A DNA stretch of 8,732 nt. Origin: Allobrachymonas sp. (lineage in GTDB: Bacteria; Pseudomonadota; Gammaproteobacteria; Burkholderiales; Burkholderiaceae_C). The stretch spans positions 1-8,732 of the forward strand of contig JAGPIR010000042.1 in the NCBI GenBank assembly GCA_018054915.1. Direction: 5' to 3'. The notes under the pieces were generated by a model. It did no database searches. It worked only from the letters and a program-made list of their open reading frames with translations, and had not been told where the DNA came from. How positions within the stretch are numbered: position 1 is the first letter of the stretch; each line of letters begins with the position of its first letter. A program made the position numbers and the translations under genes. Positions 6,999 to 8,732 of this stretch are shown one piece after another.

Positions 6999-7028
6999 TT
7001 GCCGCCGACTGGCCTGCGCATTTACAAT
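6999..7028 (+). promoter_or_regulatory. Sigma70-like promoter of hda
   Basis: TTGCCG (6999-7004), an 18-base spacer and TACAAT (7023-7028). The -10 matches the consensus at five of six positions and the -35 at four of six. The expected transcript start is near 7034-7036, which leaves a leader of only about 13-15 bases before the hda ATG at 7049. The -35 sits in the loop of a short inverted repeat, GGCCAG (6989-6994)/CTGGCC (7009-7014), which could be an operator or a weak stem just after the preceding stop codon. Confidence 0.5.
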
Positions 7029-7048
7029 AGACGCTTTGCCGCGTTTTC

Positions 7049-7753
7049 ATGAGACAGCTACCGCTCGCACTGAACTGGAATACATCGTCTTCTTGCCTGG
7101 AACGGTTTGTTGCGGGTTCAAACGGCATGGCGCTGGCGCATCTGCGGCAATCTGTGGCGGCTTCCGTTCTTCCGCAAACGCCGACTTATCTTTGGGGCGA
7201 TACGGGTTGCGGCAAAACACATTTGCTGCAAGCCGTGCGCACGGCCCTGAACCAGCGCAATCTGCAGGTTGGTTGGCTCGATGCTTCGGTGGCGTGTGCA
7301 TCCATGCCGCCGGAATTCGATCCCGCTTGGCATGCCATCGTGCTGGACGATGTGGACCGTTTTGATGCGGCGCAACAACATGCAGCCTTCAACTGGTTTG
7401 TCCATGCCATGACGCCTGCCGACGGCCAGCTCCGCTGGGTGCTGGCTGCCGGACGTTTGCCGGCGGCCGATCTGCTGTTGCGCGAGGACCTGCGAACCAG
7501 GCTGGGCTGGGGGCAGGTGTTTGCCTTGCAGCTGTTGTCGGATGCGGAAGTTAAACTGGCGCTGCAGCAGGCAGCCAGGCATCGGGGTCTTTTTCTGGGT
7601 GACGATGCCATCGCCTACATGCAAAAGCGTTTTGCCCGTGATACGGGTAGCCTTATGGCTCTTCTACAAATGCTTGACGACTATGCCTTGCAAAACCACC
7701 GTGCCATCACCATTCCGCTGATCAAGCAGATGCTCGAAGAAGAACACCATTGA
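7049..7753 (+). CDS. hda: DnaA regulatory inactivator Hda
   Basis: An AAA+ DnaA paralogue that, bound to the DNA-loaded sliding clamp, stimulates hydrolysis of DnaA-bound ATP and so limits re-initiation of replication. At 234 residues it matches the E. coli length closely. Residues 3-8, QLPLAL, form a clamp-binding motif at the extreme N-terminus, like QLSLPL of E. coli Hda. Walker A is GDTGCGKT at 50-57, Walker B LDDVD at 99-103, and the box VII arginine finger is R151 in LRTRLGWGQ, matching LASRLDWGQ of E. coli. The C-terminal lid/helical part ends in the typical TIPLIKQMLEE. By eye the sensor II position is G200 instead of arginine. The ATG at 7049 lacks a Shine-Dalgarno but sits about 20 bases after a good -10. 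The stop is one base from the next gene's ATG. Confidence 0.94.
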   Translation: MRQLPLALNWNTSSSCLERFVAGSNGMALAHLRQSVAASVLPQTPTYLWGDTGCGKTHLLQAVRTALNQRNLQVGWLDASVACASMPPEFDPAWHAIVLDDVDRFDAAQQHAAFNWFVHAMTPADGQLRWVLAAGRLPAADLLLREDLRTRLGWGQVFALQLLSDAEVKLALQQAARHRGLFLGDDAIAYMQKRFARDTGSLMALLQMLDDYALQNHRAITIPLIKQMLEEEHH

Positions 7754-7754
7754 T

Positions 7755-8444
7755 ATGTCCCAACGTGCCCGCATAGCCCTTTTTGACCTGGATCACACCC
7801 TGTTGCCGATCGATTCGGACTTTACCTGGACCAGTTTCACCAATGTGATGGGCTGGACGCATCCGCAGGAGGTGCAGGCGCAGAACGATGCGTTCTATGC
7901 CGACTACCGGGAAGGCAGGCTGGATATGCACGCCTACATCCGTTTTGTCACGCAGGCCGTACGGGATCTGACCCCGCAACAGCTACACGCGGTACGGGAG
8001 CGCTATGTGCGCGAGTTCATTTGTCCCCACGTGCTGCCGCCAGCGCTGGACCTGCTGCAACGCCATCGTGATGCTGGCGACACCCTGTTGATCACCACCG
8101 CAACCAACCGTTTCATTGCGGGTGCGGTGGGTGCCCAGTTTGGATTTTCCGACGATCAGATACTGGCCACCGAATTGCAATACACCGCTGACGGACGCAT
8201 CAGCGGGGAGATGGCCGGGCCGCCTAATTTGCGTGAAGGCAAGGTGCACAAGCTGCAGCATTGGCTGGCGGCTCGTAGACTGGAATGGGATGGGATCCAT
8301 CTGACTTTTTATTCCGACTCCATCAACGATCTGCCCTTGCTGGAGAAGGCCCAGGAGCCGGTGGCCACCAATCCGGATGCTGCGTTGCGCGCACTGGCTG
8401 CAGACCGCGGCTGGCGCATTCTCGATCTTTTTCCCACCCGCTGA
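7755..8444 (+). CDS. HAD superfamily subfamily IB hydrolase (phosphatase)
   Basis: A cytosolic phosphatase of 229 residues in the haloacid dehalogenase superfamily, SerB-like subfamily IB. All catalytic motifs are present: motif I DLDHT at 11-15 (nucleophile Asp11, acid/base Asp13), motif II T114 in LLITTATN, motif III Lys163 in REGKV, and motif IV SDSINDLPLL at 187-196 with Asp188 and Asp192 for magnesium. The helical cap lies at about residues 18-90. Such proteins are variously annotated as phosphoserine or histidinol-phosphate phosphatases. Nothing here fixes the substrate, and no serine or histidine biosynthesis gene is nearby. Its ATG follows the hda stop by one base (TGATATG), so translation is very likely coupled to hda. 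One base after its own stop comes pcnB. The fixed position between hda and pcnB is a recurrent arrangement as I recall it from betaproteobacteria. Confidence 0.9.
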   Translation: MSQRARIALFDLDHTLLPIDSDFTWTSFTNVMGWTHPQEVQAQNDAFYADYREGRLDMHAYIRFVTQAVRDLTPQQLHAVRERYVREFICPHVLPPALDLLQRHRDAGDTLLITTATNRFIAGAVGAQFGFSDDQILATELQYTADGRISGEMAGPPNLREGKVHKLQHWLAARRLEWDGIHLTFYSDSINDLPLLEKAQEPVATNPDAALRALAADRGWRILDLFPTR

Positions 8445-8445
8445 C

Positions 8446-8732
8446 ATGATCAAGCGTCTATTCAACAAACTTCTTGGCAAATCTGTGCCCGAAAATGGCA
8501 AAGCGCCGCTGGGCCAACGCGTCGAGGTTCCTGTTTCCGTACACCGGATCGACCCGGCGCTGGTTGACGAACGTGCGGCCGATGTGACGCGTACGCTCAG
8601 GAAAGCCGGTTTTGAGGCCTACATTGTGGGAGGCGCGGTGCGGGACCTGCTGGCCGGGCTCAAACCCAAGGATTTTGACGTAGCGACCAACGCCACACCC
8701 GAAGAAGTCAAGCGCCTGTTCAGGCGGGCGTT
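8446..8732 (+). CDS. pcnB: Poly(A) polymerase I (partial, N-terminal 95 residues)
   Basis: Adds 3' poly(A) tails to RNA and so promotes decay of mRNA fragments and small RNAs. The visible 95 residues contain a basic leader of about 30 residues (MIKRLFNKLLGK...) and then the start of the class II nucleotidyltransferase head. Its signature is VGGAVRDLL at 61-69, followed by KPKDFDVATNATPEEVKRLF at 73-92, with the metal-binding Asp76 and Asp78. The basic leader, the HRIDP start and the KPKDFDV.TNATPE context favour poly(A) polymerase over tRNA CCA-adding enzyme, the close relative. The gene runs off the right edge. The ATG at 8446 is one base after the HAD stop, with no Shine-Dalgarno, which suggests coupled translation within an hda-HAD-pcnB operon. 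Confidence 0.92.
   Translation, partial: MIKRLFNKLLGKSVPENGKAPLGQRVEVPVSVHRIDPALVDERAADVTRTLRKAGFEAYIVGGAVRDLLAGLKPKDFDVATNATPEEVKRLFRRA

Noticed and set aside
1..8732. CRISPR, defence island, prophage or insertion sequence
   Set aside because: No repeat-spacer pattern, transposase, integrase or known defence domain was seen; every large gene has a plain housekeeping or transport identity.

Overview
The window looks like ordinary chromosomal DNA of a betaproteobacterium with a moderately high GC content. The strongest taxonomic hint is the gene order purM / AI-2E-type permease / hda / HAD-IB phosphatase / pcnB, which I recall as a common betaproteobacterial arrangement. The protein sequences fit this, but I cannot fix genus or order from sequence alone. 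There are no phage, plasmid, CRISPR or tRNA/rRNA signals.

Layout. Positions 1-2073 (minus strand) hold two genes of an ABC importer: a fused, internally duplicated permease followed by its ATPase, which is cut by the left edge. The substrate-binding protein is not in view. Positions 2074-2434 are a gene-free divergent region with a split inverted repeat. Positions 2435-3445 (plus) encode a prolyl iminopeptidase of the alpha/beta-hydrolase fold. A convergent gap (3446-3616) holds small inverted repeats and an eight-G run. Positions 3617-5733 (minus) carry purM (purine biosynthesis) followed by a divergent AI-2E/PerM-family membrane protein. A divergent region (5734-5901) separates purM from a second, more typical AI-2E-family permease (5902-6987, plus). 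After a short gap with a good sigma70-like promoter comes a tight cluster on the plus strand: hda (regulator of replication initiation), a HAD-IB phosphatase and the start of pcnB (poly(A) polymerase), each separated from the next by one base.

How it fits together. This is mostly housekeeping: purine synthesis, control of DnaA-ATP through the sliding clamp, RNA polyadenylation, peptide turnover and anion import. I see no obvious new defence or mobile system. The least expected items are the 185-bp inverted-repeat structure upstream of the peptidase gene, an attenuator-like hairpin in the purM leader, the near-leaderless hda promoter, the two AI-2E paralogues flanking purM, and an Hda with an intact Walker A but no arginine at the apparent sensor II position.
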